A DNA stretch of 13,385 nucleotides. It comes from Flavobacteriaceae bacterium. Lineage in GTDB: Bacteria; Bacteroidota; Bacteroidia; Flavobacteriales; Flavobacteriaceae. How positions within the stretch are numbered: position 1 is the stretch's first letter; each line of letters opens with the position of its first letter. Below the pieces are notes generated by a model. The model was not told the origin of the DNA and ran no database searches. It saw only the letters and a list, made by a program, of their open reading frames with translations. Of the stretch, positions 13,312-13,385 are shown in pieces. Position numbers and translations under genes: made by a program. Location of the stretch: assembly GCA_021151665.1 (NCBI GenBank), contig JAGKWW010000064.1, positions 1-13,385 of the forward strand. Direction: 5' to 3'.

Positions 13312-13385
13312 ATAACACCATTCTGATGTTCTCGTCATTTACAGTGTTGCCATTGTATTGTAATTTCCAGCCCATGGTGTTCGTA
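13310..13385 (-). CDS. C-terminal end of an unidentified minus-strand gene (partial)
   Basis: Reading the minus strand from the right edge, one frame is open for 24 codons and ends in TAA at 13312-13310; the other two frames contain stops within this stretch. The peptide ends GWKLQYNGNTVNDENIRMVL. The stop lies directly beside the terminator hairpin, as expected for the 3' end of a real gene. The fragment is too short for me to name a family. Confidence 0.5.
   Translation of the reverse strand, partial: TNTMGWKLQYNGNTVNDENIRMVL

Overview
The window looks like chromosomal DNA from a Bacteroidota bacterium, most likely Flavobacteriaceae (Flavobacterium or a close relative). The reasons are an EF-hand/leucine-rich-repeat/GSFDPND-type secreted protein of the kind common in Flavobacterium, promoter-like TAnnTTTG (-7) elements, few Shine-Dalgarno sites, and families such as DUF5522, DUF4136, a seven-helix AraC regulator and a long aromatic amino acid hydroxylase. 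I saw no tRNA, rRNA, CRISPR array, insertion sequence, phage gene or attachment site.

Left part, minus strand (1-5076). A secreted leucine-rich-repeat protein, cut by the left edge, lies behind a 13-bp perfect inverted repeat that brackets its likely promoter. Upstream of it are a DUF4136 lipoprotein with its own hairpin terminator, then urocanate hydratase (hutU, histidine degradation; long, animal-like form), preceded 32 bp upstream by a tiny Cys-rich DUF5522 protein that is probably co-transcribed with it.

Middle part, plus strand (5105-9009). A small HExxH protein starts divergently only 28 bp from the DUF5522 start. It is followed by a four-helix DUF1761 membrane protein with a good promoter and a palindromic terminator. 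Then come a GNAT-fold acyltransferase that appears to start at TTG, a membrane-anchored AraC-type regulator overlapping it by 17 nt, and a DoxX-family membrane protein.

Right part (8969-13385). A diacylglycerol-kinase-type lipid kinase on the minus strand overlaps the end of the DoxX gene by 41 bp. Divergent from it, 74 bp away, is an APP1-type phosphatidate phosphatase, so a lipid kinase and a likely opposing phosphatase share one control region. A small Pro/Ala/Thr-rich lipoprotein, a strong terminator, and a 586-residue phenylalanine-hydroxylase-type enzyme with an inserted segment and a long C-terminal extension follow. The last 76 bases hold the end of a convergent minus-strand gene.

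Overall this is mostly housekeeping and catabolic sequence with several membrane or envelope proteins of unknown function. I did not find a clear undescribed multi-gene system. The best leads are the enlarged aromatic hydroxylase, the kinase/phosphatase pair, the inverted repeat at 2186-2229, and several -7-like elements that sit only 5-6 nt before start codons and suggest leaderless transcripts.
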